A stretch of DNA of 7,953 nucleotides. Origin: Fidelibacterota bacterium (GTDB taxonomy: Bacteria > Fidelibacterota > UBA2242). The translations under genes and the position numbers were made by a program. Positions 1 through 7,010 of the stretch are shown one piece after another (positions within the stretch are counted from its first letter, which is position 1; every line of letters begins with the position of its first letter). The notes beneath the pieces were generated by a model that worked only from the letters and a program-made list of their open reading frames with translations, had not been told where the DNA came from and searched no databases. Where the stretch lies: positions 1 through 7,953 of the forward strand of contig QNCV01000106.1 of the NCBI GenBank assembly GCA_003645845.1, written 5' to 3'.

Positions 1-723
1 GTCCACAGCTATTTTTTCACTATTCAAATCAGAGCCGGGAACCATAATATTGTTATTTTGATTTACGGTTTGACGAACCGATAATCCATTATTCCGGGCT
101 GTCACCCTTTGAGCAATATTTCCGGCCGGTTCGGATTGTACAATCGTTTTACCCTTTTCAGCAATACTTTCACCATTCTCAAAAGAGGTGGCCGTTTTTT
201 TCAATCGGCCGGCGCCGATAACTTCTGAATGTTCCATAACGGGAACAGCATTCACAACCGTGATCTGCCCGATACCGCTTTCCCGATTAACAATTTTCCT
301 TGCCTTTGCGTTGACAGAATCAGATGGTTTGCCACTGGAAATTAATGACGAGGGGCCGGCGGTGGATTGAATCCACGGTATTTTTTGAGACTCAGAGGAT
401 TGTTGGAATACATGCATCGGATTGGCTGATTGCCAGTTCGGTTGAGTGGGCGCTGTCAGCGCATTAATTGAACGAAAAACGAATGGAGCCGTTGAAAAAT
501 TACCGATTTGTTGTGTCTGAATAACAGAAGGGTTCGAATTTCCTATGGGTTGTCCGACGCTCTCAGACACCCGGTTTTGCACTGTCATACCGGCAATTTG
601 CTGCACGGTTTTTGTAAGAAGATTCAGAAAATTTAACTTAACTGGTTTCTCCTTACCTTTAACATTAAAGAGGAGATTCGTTAAATTCAATTTATCAGAC
701 GTCGTTGTGTTTATTGTTTTCAT
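1..723 (-). CDS. fliK: Probable flagellar hook-length control protein FliK, N-terminal part (cut by window edge)
   Basis: My reading of the minus strand from the ATG at 723-721 stays open for 241 codons to the window edge, so this is a 5' fragment with its stop outside. The start directly abuts the TAA of the upstream gene, with only a weak GGA-type ribosome site, suggesting translational coupling. The visible part has no signal peptide or membrane segment. It is rich in Ser, Thr, Asn, Gln and Val and looks disordered, as expected for the FliK N-terminal half, which is exported and acts as a molecular ruler; the conserved C-terminal domain that switches FlhB from rod/hook to filament export would lie beyond the window. 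The name rests mainly on position (after fliJ and the ylxF/motE-like gene, as in Bacillus) and on composition, because FliK N-termini are poorly conserved. Another low-complexity flagellar protein is possible. Confidence 0.66.
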   Translation of the reverse strand, partial: MKTINTTTSDKLNLTNLLFNVKGKEKPVKLNFLNLLTKTVQQIAGMTVQNRVSESVGQPIGNSNPSVIQTQQIGNFSTAPFVFRSINALTAPTQPNWQSANPMHVFQQSSESQKIPWIQSTAGPSSLISSGKPSDSVNAKARKIVNRESGIGQITVVNAVPVMEHSEVIGAGRLKKTATSFENGESIAEKGKTIVQSEPAGNIAQRVTARNNGLSVRQTVNQNNNIMVPGSDLNSEKIAVD

Positions 724-1272
724 TTAGGATTCCGGGGTTTTAGCAATTTGTTCGGTAATTAGAGCCGCTCGTTGGGAACTCAATGCCATTAACAGATTTT
801 TACGATTCCGGCTGCTGATATTTCTATAGAGCTGAATGACCGTCTGGTCATCCAGATTGGACAAAATAGGTCTCATTTCATCAACTTTCATGGATTCATA
901 GGTTTTGGCAAGATCCTTTACATTCATGGAGCTGTGATTAAGATTAGCTAATTCTCCGTTAATCGTCTCAACCGTTTTCTGATATTCCCGGATTACACCA
1001 TCTTTAAAATCCGTTTGTTCAATCAGACTGTCCCGGACTGATGTCAGACTGAATATAACCGTTTTCAGGCTGTCGATTTCACCATACAGTTGATCAATTT
1101 CTTTCTGTTTCTGATTTATCAGTTCCTTTGCCAGAACTGTATCTCCGTTAGAAATCGTAACCGCCAGATCTTCATCAACGGGGTTTAAATAGGTAAGAAT
1201 CATAAATATTATTACGACCAGAAGTAAAAATGAACCGAATGCAATAGCTGACCAATAAAGAATCTTCTTCAT
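724..1272 (-). CDS. MotE/YlxF-like flagellar protein: single transmembrane helix, coiled coil, MgtE_N-type domain
   Basis: A 182-residue protein. Residues 1-6 hold two lysines, 7-28 form one strongly hydrophobic helix, about 45-112 is a heptad-like charged coiled coil, and about 118-177 is a compact helical domain with the pattern LAKTYESMK...PILSNLDD...IQLYRNIS. That pattern is typical of the MgtE intracellular N / MotE family and is related in fold to the FliG middle domain. By position it matches Bacillus ylxF, which sits between fliJ and fliK. Family members include MotE of Sinorhizobium, a periplasmic chaperone of MotC, and spirochaete FlbB, a periplasmic collar protein. The likely topology is a short cytoplasmic N-terminus with the rest outside the inner membrane; a role around the stator or motor collar is inference. 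The ATG at 1272 overlaps the fliJ stop as ATGA, with AGGT upstream. The family call is fairly firm, the exact function is not. Confidence 0.82.
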   Translation of the reverse strand: MKKILYWSAIAFGSFLLLVVIIFMILTYLNPVDEDLAVTISNGDTVLAKELINQKQKEIDQLYGEIDSLKTVIFSLTSVRDSLIEQTDFKDGVIREYQKTVETINGELANLNHSSMNVKDLAKTYESMKVDEMRPILSNLDDQTVIQLYRNISSRNRKNLLMALSSQRAALITEQIAKTPES

Positions 1273-1742
1273 TTCAGACTACCTGTCGATAAACATTTTT
1301 TCAGGGATATTCGTATTGCCACTTCGTTTTCTTTTACTCTTTCTTTCTTGCGATTTTTCTTTGTATAATCGGTCATCTGTTTTTCTTTGAGTTTCTCAAC
1401 AATTTTTTTATCCTTGACCGCATGGAGCAACTCGGTGTGATTTTTTTCCACCTGTTTTTCCCGGGTGTGAATCACCTTTTTTTGCGCCCCAATCTCCGAA
1501 TCGATCTGAAAGATATAATCCATGGACTGATGCAGCTTCAGAGAGTTCAGCAATCGACCATCGCTCTTTTCGATACTGTGATTCTGCAATATCTGATCTT
1601 TCCGATTGTTTAAATAATCCAGTGTCTGTTGCTCTTTTTGTAAAGTGATTTGGGCTTTTTTTAATTCAACAGTCTTCTGGTCCTCTCTGATTTCCCGGAC
1701 ATCAAGTACTTTCTGCAGTGGAAACTGAAATGATTTTGACAT
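1269..1742 (-). CDS. fliJ: Flagellar export protein FliJ
   Basis: A 157-residue, highly charged, almost wholly helical protein with no membrane segment, close to the usual FliJ length of about 145-150. The N-terminus SFQFPLQKVLDVRE is the family's signature opening, followed by long Lys/Glu/Gln heptads (about 15-55 and 75-140) expected of the antiparallel two-helix coiled coil that resembles the gamma subunit of F1-ATPase. In known systems FliJ inserts into the FliI hexamer, promotes its activity, contacts FlhA and escorts chaperone-substrate complexes. Position directly after fliI supports the call. The ATG at 1742 follows the fliI TAA by one base (TAAAATG) with only a weak GATAAG-like ribosome site. 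The C-terminal tail after about residue 145 (ISLKKCLSTGSLK) is Ser/Lys-rich and less coiled-coil-like; I attach no function to it. Confidence 0.9.
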   Translation of the reverse strand: MSKSFQFPLQKVLDVREIREDQKTVELKKAQITLQKEQQTLDYLNNRKDQILQNHSIEKSDGRLLNSLKLHQSMDYIFQIDSEIGAQKKVIHTREKQVEKNHTELLHAVKDKKIVEKLKEKQMTDYTKKNRKKERVKENEVAIRISLKKCLSTGSLK

Positions 1743-1743
1743 T

Positions 1744-3072
1744 TTACTTATCTTTATTTTCGATGATCTTGTTCAAAGCCGTTAATGTTTCCTCAAAGTC
1801 CGATGACTCTGACATATTCTGTGTCAGAAATTCGTTAATTACACTTATGTTTTTAACCGCAATATCCACTTTCGGATTTGTGCCCTTTACATAAGCGCCG
1901 ATATTAATCAGATCTTCAGATTCCCGATAATTCGCAAGCATTTCAAGAACTGTTCGGGATTGTTCTTTCTGAATATCGCTGGTAATTTCATTTTTCAGCC
2001 GGCTGACGCTTTCAAGTACATCAATGGCCGGATAATGGCCTTTGGTTGCCAGCTTCCGGGATAATACAATATGCCCATCCAGAATCGAACGCGCCGAATC
2101 AGCTACGGGATCATCCATATCATCATTTTCAACCAGAACCGTATAGAGACCGGTTACACTTCCCAAGCGACCACAACCGGCCCGTTCCAGCAATCGGGGC
2201 AACATTGAAAAAACAGAGGGGGTATAGCCTTTCGTCGTCGGAGGCTCACCTGTTGCCAGACCAATTTCACGCTGAGCCATTGCAAAACGGGTCAGGGAAT
2301 CCATCATTAACATAACATCCATACCCCGATCCCGGAAATATTCGGCAATTGCCGTCGCAATCAGTGCGCCTTTAACTCTTACCATAGCGGCCTGATCCGA
2401 TGTTGCCACAATGACAACCGATCGGCGTAAGCCCTCCTCGCCCAGATCACGCTCAATAAATTCCCGCACTTCACGGCCCCGCTCGCCAATGAGGGCAATA
2501 ACGTTAACCTGTGCATCGGTATATTTGGCGATCATACCGAGCGCAACGCTTTTTCCAACGCCGCTTCCGGAAAAAATACCCACCCGTTGTCCTTTACCAA
2601 TAGTCAAAAGGCCGTCAATTGCCCGGATACCGGTAACAATGGGACTGGAAATACGGGTACGCTGGAGAGGATTTGGCGGAATATTATAGACATTCTGACG
2701 AATTTCGGTTCGAATGGGGCCTTTGCCGTCGATAGGATTCCCCAAACCATCCAACACCCGCCCCAAAAGCTGGTTGCCCACCGGAATCGAGAGTGGCTTG
2801 GGGCTTCGCTTTACCCGGCTTCCCGGTGATATTCCAATAATTTCATCCAGAGGCATCAATAGCACATATTCGCCCCTGAATCCAACAACTTCCGCACGAA
2901 CAACTTGATTATCTTCAGTATATATTTCACAGAGCTCGCCCAGTTTACCGCCCGGCAAGGCTGCCTCAATTACCAAACCGACAACCTGGGTTACTTTACC
3001 GTCCATAAAAACGAAGTCATCGTTACAATATTTCTCAATTTTTGTCTCAATGTTGGATTCCAGGCTTACCAT
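1744..3072 (-). CDS. fliI: Flagellum-specific type III export ATPase FliI
   Basis: A 442-residue protein of normal family length. FliI is the cytoplasmic ATPase at the base of the export gate, which helps unfold and release substrates from chaperones. The order of domains is standard: an F1-like N-terminal beta barrel (about 20-92), the RecA-like ATPase core (about 95-375), and a helical C-terminal domain. Visible motifs are the P-loop SGSGVGKS at 168-175 (Lys174 binds phosphate), IGERGREV at 195-202 with the catalytic Glu at 197, Walker B MLMMDSLTR at 254-262 (Asp258), and GEPPTTKGYTPSVF at 275-288, a strongly conserved stretch that separates FliI/SctN from F1 beta subunits. No key residue is missing. 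The gene lies between fliH, its regulator, and fliJ, its stalk. The ATG at 3072 follows the fliH TGA by one base (TGAGATG) without a strong ribosome site, so it is probably translated by coupling. Confidence 0.98.
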   Translation of the reverse strand: MVSLESNIETKIEKYCNDDFVFMDGKVTQVVGLVIEAALPGGKLGELCEIYTEDNQVVRAEVVGFRGEYVLLMPLDEIIGISPGSRVKRSPKPLSIPVGNQLLGRVLDGLGNPIDGKGPIRTEIRQNVYNIPPNPLQRTRISSPIVTGIRAIDGLLTIGKGQRVGIFSGSGVGKSVALGMIAKYTDAQVNVIALIGERGREVREFIERDLGEEGLRRSVVIVATSDQAAMVRVKGALIATAIAEYFRDRGMDVMLMMDSLTRFAMAQREIGLATGEPPTTKGYTPSVFSMLPRLLERAGCGRLGSVTGLYTVLVENDDMDDPVADSARSILDGHIVLSRKLATKGHYPAIDVLESVSRLKNEITSDIQKEQSRTVLEMLANYRESEDLINIGAYVKGTNPKVDIAVKNISVINEFLTQNMSESSDFEETLTALNKIIENKDK

Positions 3073-3073
3073 C

Positions 3074-3748
3074 TCAATTATTGCCCATTATTTTTTTCTC
3101 AATTCGCTCCAACTGTCCGGCAATTGTTCCATCCACAATAAATTTTTCGGTTTCCAACAAACATTCCCCGGGAGCCAGTTTGTCATTGCTTCGCAATAAC
3201 ACTTTACCAGATACATTCGTAGATTCTGCAATATCTAACTGATTTATCCACTCCATCTGTTTCGGATTTACATGTATGATTACCTTACTTTCATCAACGA
3301 TGGCAGATAAGAATTTACGCACCTGGGACTCAAGCATCTGTTTCTGAAACGCATCCTCCTTTAATACCTGTCCCAGAATTCTTTGGGCAATCTGGATCCC
3401 AAAGTGCATGACCGGTTTTTCCATCTTTTCAATAGTATTAACAAACTGGTCTTTAAGTTCCCTGGCCATTTGTGCAAATTCCCGGGGCAGTTCTTCAACC
3501 TGACGCTTCAACTGTTCATCCATGGACCGCTGGCCCTCCCGGAAACCGGATTGAAAGGCTTCTTCTCTGGATTTCTGTAGCGCATTTTCAAGCATTGCAA
3601 TCCGCTGAAGATAGATATTTATAGAGCCATCTGACGTATCACCGGATTCATTCTGTCGCGAGTCCATCGATTTGGTATCATTGGTACCCCCATAACATTG
3701 ATGTTTAAAACCGATAATCCGCCTATTTAAAACAAGTGTATGACTCAC
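3074..3748 (-). CDS. fliH: Flagellar assembly protein FliH (FliI regulator/stator)
   Basis: A 224-residue soluble protein. FliH dimers bind FliI, hold it in check and tether it to FliN at the C-ring, like the peripheral stalk of F- and V-type ATPases. Visible features: a variable N-terminus, a helix from about 45 to 112 with a G68-F-R-E-G72 step that recalls the family's GxxxG repeats, then the C-terminal HrpE/YscL-like domain, ending in the typical block GECLLETEKFIVDGTIAGQLERI (194-216). The start is GTG at 3748, overlapping the fliG TGA as GTGA. A good ribosome site, GAGGA at 3762-3758, lies nine bases upstream, and the next in-frame ATG is at codon 28, so GTG is preferred. The N-terminal SHTLVLNRRIIGF may be the FliN-binding segment, which is inference; it lacks the Trp residues used in Salmonella. 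Confidence 0.93.
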   Translation of the reverse strand: MSHTLVLNRRIIGFKHQCYGGTNDTKSMDSRQNESGDTSDGSINIYLQRIAMLENALQKSREEAFQSGFREGQRSMDEQLKRQVEELPREFAQMARELKDQFVNTIEKMEKPVMHFGIQIAQRILGQVLKEDAFQKQMLESQVRKFLSAIVDESKVIIHVNPKQMEWINQLDIAESTNVSGKVLLRSNDKLAPGECLLETEKFIVDGTIAGQLERIEKKIMGNN

Positions 3749-4776
3749 TCTATAATTTCCTCGCCTTCAGAATGACTGATAACAATTTCACCGGTTTCCT
3801 CCAGTTGGCGCATAATATCCAAAATCTGTTTCTGGGCGCTCTCAACGTCACGGACACGCACCGGTCCAAGAAACTGAATTTCATCCTTCAGCATTTCGGC
3901 CGCCCGATCAGACATATTACTCATGATTTTCTCTTTCAATTCATTACTGGTGGCCTTTAGCGCCAGAGACAGAGTCTTAGTGTCCACCTCTTTAACAATC
4001 CGTTGGATAGACAAATCGGAGAGTTTAACGATATCTTCAAACAGGAACATCAGATTTGTAATCTCTTCGGAAAGCTTAGCGTCCTGTTCACGCAAACGGT
4101 TCAGAATATTTTTCTCTGCGGAACGAGTGGCGGAATTTAATATTTCTGCCACGGCTTCAGCCCCTCCGGTTTTGCTTAAGTCACCGCCGAAAACGGTGCC
4201 AATCTGTTCTCTTAAGACATCTTCAATATCCTCAATATATTCCGGGGAAGTTTTTTCCATTGTCGCCAGACGATAAGCAATTTCAGATTGATTTTCCTCC
4301 GGCAGTTCAGACAAAATCGCCGCCGCCTGTGGCGGTTTCAGGTTTGCAAGTATCAATGCGGCTGTCTGGGGATGTTCATTTTGCAAAAAACTTAAAAGCT
4401 GTTTATCATCAACAGTTTGAAGGAGATAAAAAGCGCTTACTTCCGTCGAAGCCTCGACACGTTTAATAATATCTTCGGCACGTTTATGTCCCCAGGCGCT
4501 TTCCAGCACTTTCTGAGCATAATCCAAGCCACCCTGAACAATGTACTTATTTGCAAGCATTAACTGGTAAAATTCCTCGATAACACTCCCCAGCACTTCA
4601 GCGGGCACATTCCGCAATTTGGCTATTTCAATGGTTATTTTCTCAATTTCCGTATCATTCAGATTCTTCATCACCTGCGCAGCATTCTGAACTCCCATGG
4701 CAATAATTATGAGAGCCGCTTTCTGAAGAGGACTAATTTTCATTTTGCCGGTTTGAGATTGTTCAGACATATTCAC
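3745..4776 (-). CDS. fliG: Flagellar motor switch protein FliG
   Basis: A 343-residue protein of the usual length, the rotor component that binds the MS ring (FliF), joins FliM and receives torque from the stator. The N-terminal domain spans about 14-110, and the middle domain carries EHPQT at 134-138. The linker is GGAEAVAEILN at 204-214 and the C-terminal domain has MFLFEDIVKLSD at 243-254. Counting against E. coli FliG from the conserved RAA and GPVR anchors gives an offset of +10. The torque-helix charges are all kept: Lys274 (K264), Arg291 (R281), Asp298 (D288), Glu299 (D289, conservative) and Arg307 (R297). The start is uncertain: GTG at 4776 or, two codons on, ATG at 4770. Neither has a clear ribosome site, and the fliF stop is only 4 or 10 bases away, so coupling is likely. 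Confidence 0.97.
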   Translation of the reverse strand: MNMSEQSQTGKMKISPLQKAALIIIAMGVQNAAQVMKNLNDTEIEKITIEIAKLRNVPAEVLGSVIEEFYQLMLANKYIVQGGLDYAQKVLESAWGHKRAEDIIKRVEASTEVSAFYLLQTVDDKQLLSFLQNEHPQTAALILANLKPPQAAAILSELPEENQSEIAYRLATMEKTSPEYIEDIEDVLREQIGTVFGGDLSKTGGAEAVAEILNSATRSAEKNILNRLREQDAKLSEEITNLMFLFEDIVKLSDLSIQRIVKEVDTKTLSLALKATSNELKEKIMSNMSDRAAEMLKDEIQFLGPVRVRDVESAQKQILDIMRQLEETGEIVISHSEGEEIIE

Positions 4777-4780
4777 AAAA

Positions 4781-6376
4781 CTATTGATTTGTATGAATGT
4801 TTGTTATCCAGGAACGAATTAACTTGGCGGCGTCTTCCGGTGATTCCTTGACATAATTGACGACATCGGTCGTCATTTTATCTTTTGCCTTTAATTTGGC
4901 TTTGGCCTCAGGACTCAGTTTTTTAATGTACAAATCTTCGGGAATATCCTCTTCTTCGGGCATATCAAGGGCAGCTCTATTAGTATTAGAAACACCGGTT
5001 ACTGCTACGGGGGTCTGACCCGCGAGAACCAAGGGTACATTGTTCCCCAGACTCTTTAATAAACGCTGTAAAAAATATATTGCCAGAACAGCGCCTAACA
5101 CTATTAGACCTTTTGTAATTAAATTCTGGATAAATTCCCTGCGTTCGGCTTTCTCAAAATATTCTTTATCTTCGGCAAATTGATTACCGCTTAATTCAAT
5201 ATTTTGAACCTCAACAACATCACCGCGGTTTTCATCATATCCGATCGAGCTTTTTACCAATGCTGCAATTTGATTCAATTCCTTCGATGTTCTCGGAATA
5301 TAGGTCTTTGAACCATCCTTCCCGTTGCCGGAATCAGTATATTTTCCATTCACCAGAACCGCCACTGAAATCTTGTCGATTGTTCCCGTATTGCCAATAT
5401 AATGTTCCCGTGTTTTGCCAATTTCATAATTGGTGATGATATTTTTATTCTGGCGCTGATTTTGAGTATTATTTACCGTATCACTGCCGGTTATCGTTTC
5501 GGAGTGAGACTCTTCACTGACAACCGCAATATTGTCCATATCCGGAATTTCCCGGGTTCGTTCCAGCCTTTCGAAATTCAGGTCCACAGATACTTTAACC
5601 ACAGCATTGTTTGGCCCGACGATACTTTCAACAATATCCTCGACTTTTTGCTGAAGTTTTTTTTCTTCGCGGCTCCGTAAATCCCATTGATTTCCAACGG
5701 GGCCAAGCGCGTTTTCACTATCCTCACCGCTGGATAAAAGGTTGCCCTCGGAATCCACAATTACGACATCATTCTGCTTAATCCCTTTAACACTGTTTGA
5801 TACCAGCGCTGCAATTCCATGAATCTGACTTTCTTCCAAACGTTTACCCGGAACCAGATAGAGGACGACAGATGCTGTTCCTTCCTGTTCTTTCTCGAAT
5901 AATTTATTCTTCGGTAAAACCAGATGAACCCTGCTGTTGCGTACCTCATCAAACTGATTAATGGTTTTGGTGAGTTCGCCCTCCAGCGCTCTTTGTACGT
6001 TGAGCTCCTGCATAAATGTGGTCATTCCGATTTTGGAATCATCAAATATTTCATAGCCTTTTACATTGCTGCCCACATAACCGGAATTGGCAAATTTCAA
6101 ACGCAATTCCGGGGCTTCGTTGATCGGAACATAAATTGTCTTTCCGTTGTTATCGAGGCGATAATTAACATTCATACCACGCAGTTCTGTCAAAATCTGA
6201 TTGGCATTAGTCGGATCTAAATCGGAAAACAGGATATCATATTCCGGACGATTGGACCAGACAAGCAGGGATATAATTGAAGATATGATACCGATAAACA
6301 CAATAACCAAAACAATCCGCTGTCCAACCGAATAGCGCTGAAAAAATTTGTTTACCAATTCCAAAAATGTATTCAA
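4781..6376 (-). CDS. fliF: Flagellar MS-ring protein FliF
   Basis: A 531-residue protein that oligomerises in the inner membrane into the MS ring, the first structure built in the basal body and the housing of the export gate. Domains: transmembrane helix about 20-40, ring-building motif 1 (about 45-98), RBM2 (about 120-210, with FMQELNVQRALEGELTKTI), RBM3 (about 235-395, with NYEIGKTREH at 316-325), a second transmembrane helix about 419-438, and a cytoplasmic tail whose last 30 residues (DVVNYVKESPEDAAKLIRSW) form the FliG-binding helix. The Asn/Gln/Thr-rich stretch at about 290-312 corresponds to the beta-collar insertion of RBM3. The start codon is TTG at 6376: it lies seven bases after GAGGGG, the best ribosome site in the operon, and no in-frame ATG occurs before codon 68. 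fliE ends 15 bases upstream and fliG begins 4 bases downstream. Confidence 0.97.
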   Translation of the reverse strand: MNTFLELVNKFFQRYSVGQRIVLVIVFIGIISSIISLLVWSNRPEYDILFSDLDPTNANQILTELRGMNVNYRLDNNGKTIYVPINEAPELRLKFANSGYVGSNVKGYEIFDDSKIGMTTFMQELNVQRALEGELTKTINQFDEVRNSRVHLVLPKNKLFEKEQEGTASVVLYLVPGKRLEESQIHGIAALVSNSVKGIKQNDVVIVDSEGNLLSSGEDSENALGPVGNQWDLRSREEKKLQQKVEDIVESIVGPNNAVVKVSVDLNFERLERTREIPDMDNIAVVSEESHSETITGSDTVNNTQNQRQNKNIITNYEIGKTREHYIGNTGTIDKISVAVLVNGKYTDSGNGKDGSKTYIPRTSKELNQIAALVKSSIGYDENRGDVVEVQNIELSGNQFAEDKEYFEKAERREFIQNLITKGLIVLGAVLAIYFLQRLLKSLGNNVPLVLAGQTPVAVTGVSNTNRAALDMPEEEDIPEDLYIKKLSPEAKAKLKAKDKMTTDVVNYVKESPEDAAKLIRSWITNIHTNQ

Positions 6377-6383
6377 TGTTTCA

Positions 6384-6389
6384 CCCCTC
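6384..6389 (-). promoter_or_regulatory. Strong ribosome binding site deciding the TTG start of fliF
   Basis: The minus strand reads GAGGGG, then seven bases, then TTG at 6376. The site lies within the 15-base fliE-fliF gap, and it is the reason for accepting TTG. No ATG or GTG lies in frame nearby, and the protein from this TTG opens directly into the conserved N-terminal membrane helix. Good Shine-Dalgarno pairing with a poor start codon may set MS-ring protein output; that last point is inference. Confidence 0.75.
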
Positions 6390-6391
6390 TA

Positions 6392-6703
6392 TTAAACCTG
6401 GGTACGGTTCACTTCCTGGACGGCTTCGATGAGCTTATTGCGTATTTCAAGCATCAGCTGAAAACTGAGATTTGATTCTCGCAGCGCCATCATGGCGCCG
6501 GCTAAATCCTCCGATTCGCCTTTGATCACATCACTGATCTTTTGATCGGCTTCAATCTGCTTGTTATTAACAGTATTCAGAAATTCCTTGATTGTATCTG
6601 CAAACGTAACCCTGGTAGCATCATTTTCTTGTTGCTGACCGGCTTTTAGATCGGGATTAATGTCCTGAATTAAGTCCGATAAATAGAGTTCATTGATTTT
6701 CAT
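6392..6703 (-). CDS. fliE: Flagellar hook-basal body protein FliE
   Basis: A 103-residue protein of the family's usual size (about 100-110). FliE is an early exported subunit that connects the MS ring/export gate to the proximal rod. No signal peptide is present, as expected for a type III substrate. The C-terminal half carries the family pattern: FADTIKEFLNTVNNKQIEAD (34-53), then SNLSFQLMLEIRNKLIEAVQEVN (77-99), ending TQV. These two helices form the rod-like packing part. I choose the ATG at 6703, because AGGTG (6714-6710) lies six bases upstream and overlaps the stop of the preceding gene. A GTG at 6712 in the same frame would add three residues (MPL) and abut that stop exactly, but its ribosome site is poorer. 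The gene follows the small unknown gene and precedes fliF by 15 bases. Confidence 0.94.
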   Translation of the reverse strand: MKINELYLSDLIQDINPDLKAGQQQENDATRVTFADTIKEFLNTVNNKQIEADQKISDVIKGESEDLAGAMMALRESNLSFQLMLEIRNKLIEAVQEVNRTQV

Positions 6704-6712
6704 AAGCGGCAC

Positions 6713-7003
6713 CTATCCAACTAAATCAATTAGCTGTCCTTTATGTATTTGGTTAACACGATTCCTACCGTAAAAATTTAATTCTTCCGGTTTTTCAGAA
6801 CCGAACAGCATATACAGGGTCGTCCGTTCATTACCGGACAACACATCCGTACTATGTCTATTAATCATTCGTTCTTCGACTCTTTGAAAAAAATCTTCCT
6901 GTTCCCGGCGATTGTTAATTTCAGAACCGGTAATTTTCTTAGACTCGTAATCAACCTGAGATTCACGATAAACAGCTTCACTATATTGGGAACCAATCTT
7001 CAT
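6713..7003 (-). CDS. Unrecognised small soluble protein encoded between flgC and fliE
   Basis: A 96-residue protein that I do not recognise. It has no membrane helix, no signal peptide and no cysteine. Residues 1-50 are very polar and charged (many Glu, Arg, Gln, Asn), probably one helix (about 33-48) in an otherwise flexible segment. Residues 55-68 (LSGNERTTLYMLFG) look like a short amphipathic helix, followed by an aromatic/Gly segment with FYGRN (77-81) and the exact C-terminal end KGQLIDLVG. The gene starts at ATG 7003, seven bases after the flgC stop, with a weak AGTGG-like site. It ends at a TAG that overlaps the fliE ribosome site, so it is tightly embedded in the operon and probably translated. 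It lacks the ANIAN-type and C-terminal helices of rod proteins, so it is not an extra rod subunit. A small export chaperone or rod/MS-ring assembly factor is a guess from context only. Confidence 0.82.
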   Translation of the reverse strand: MKIGSQYSEAVYRESQVDYESKKITGSEINNRREQEDFFQRVEERMINRHSTDVLSGNERTTLYMLFGSEKPEELNFYGRNRVNQIHKGQLIDLVG

Positions 7004-7010
7004 CTAACCA

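Noticed and set aside
195..201. Run of seven A on the coding strand of fliK as a possible programmed frameshift site
   Set aside because: In the reading frame it is TTG AAA AAA ACG, which is not in the slippery X XXY YYZ register, and the frame stays open on both sides.
190..210. GGCCG/CGGCC stem next to a run of seven T on the plus strand, resembling a terminator
   Set aside because: The T run is in the loop rather than after the stem, the stem is only 5 bp, and it lies inside the minus-strand fliK frame.
362..376. GTGGATT-G-AATCCAC, a 15-base near-palindrome inside the fliK fragment
   Set aside because: A 7-bp arm pair with a one-base spacer is expected about once in a window of this size, it lies in coding sequence, and a one-base loop cannot form as RNA without opening the inner pairs.
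3923..4276. 117-codon open frame on the plus strand opposite fliG
   Set aside because: It lies wholly within the well-conserved fliG gene on the other strand and its Ser/Arg/Ile-rich product looks like an antisense shadow, as do the other plus-strand frames.
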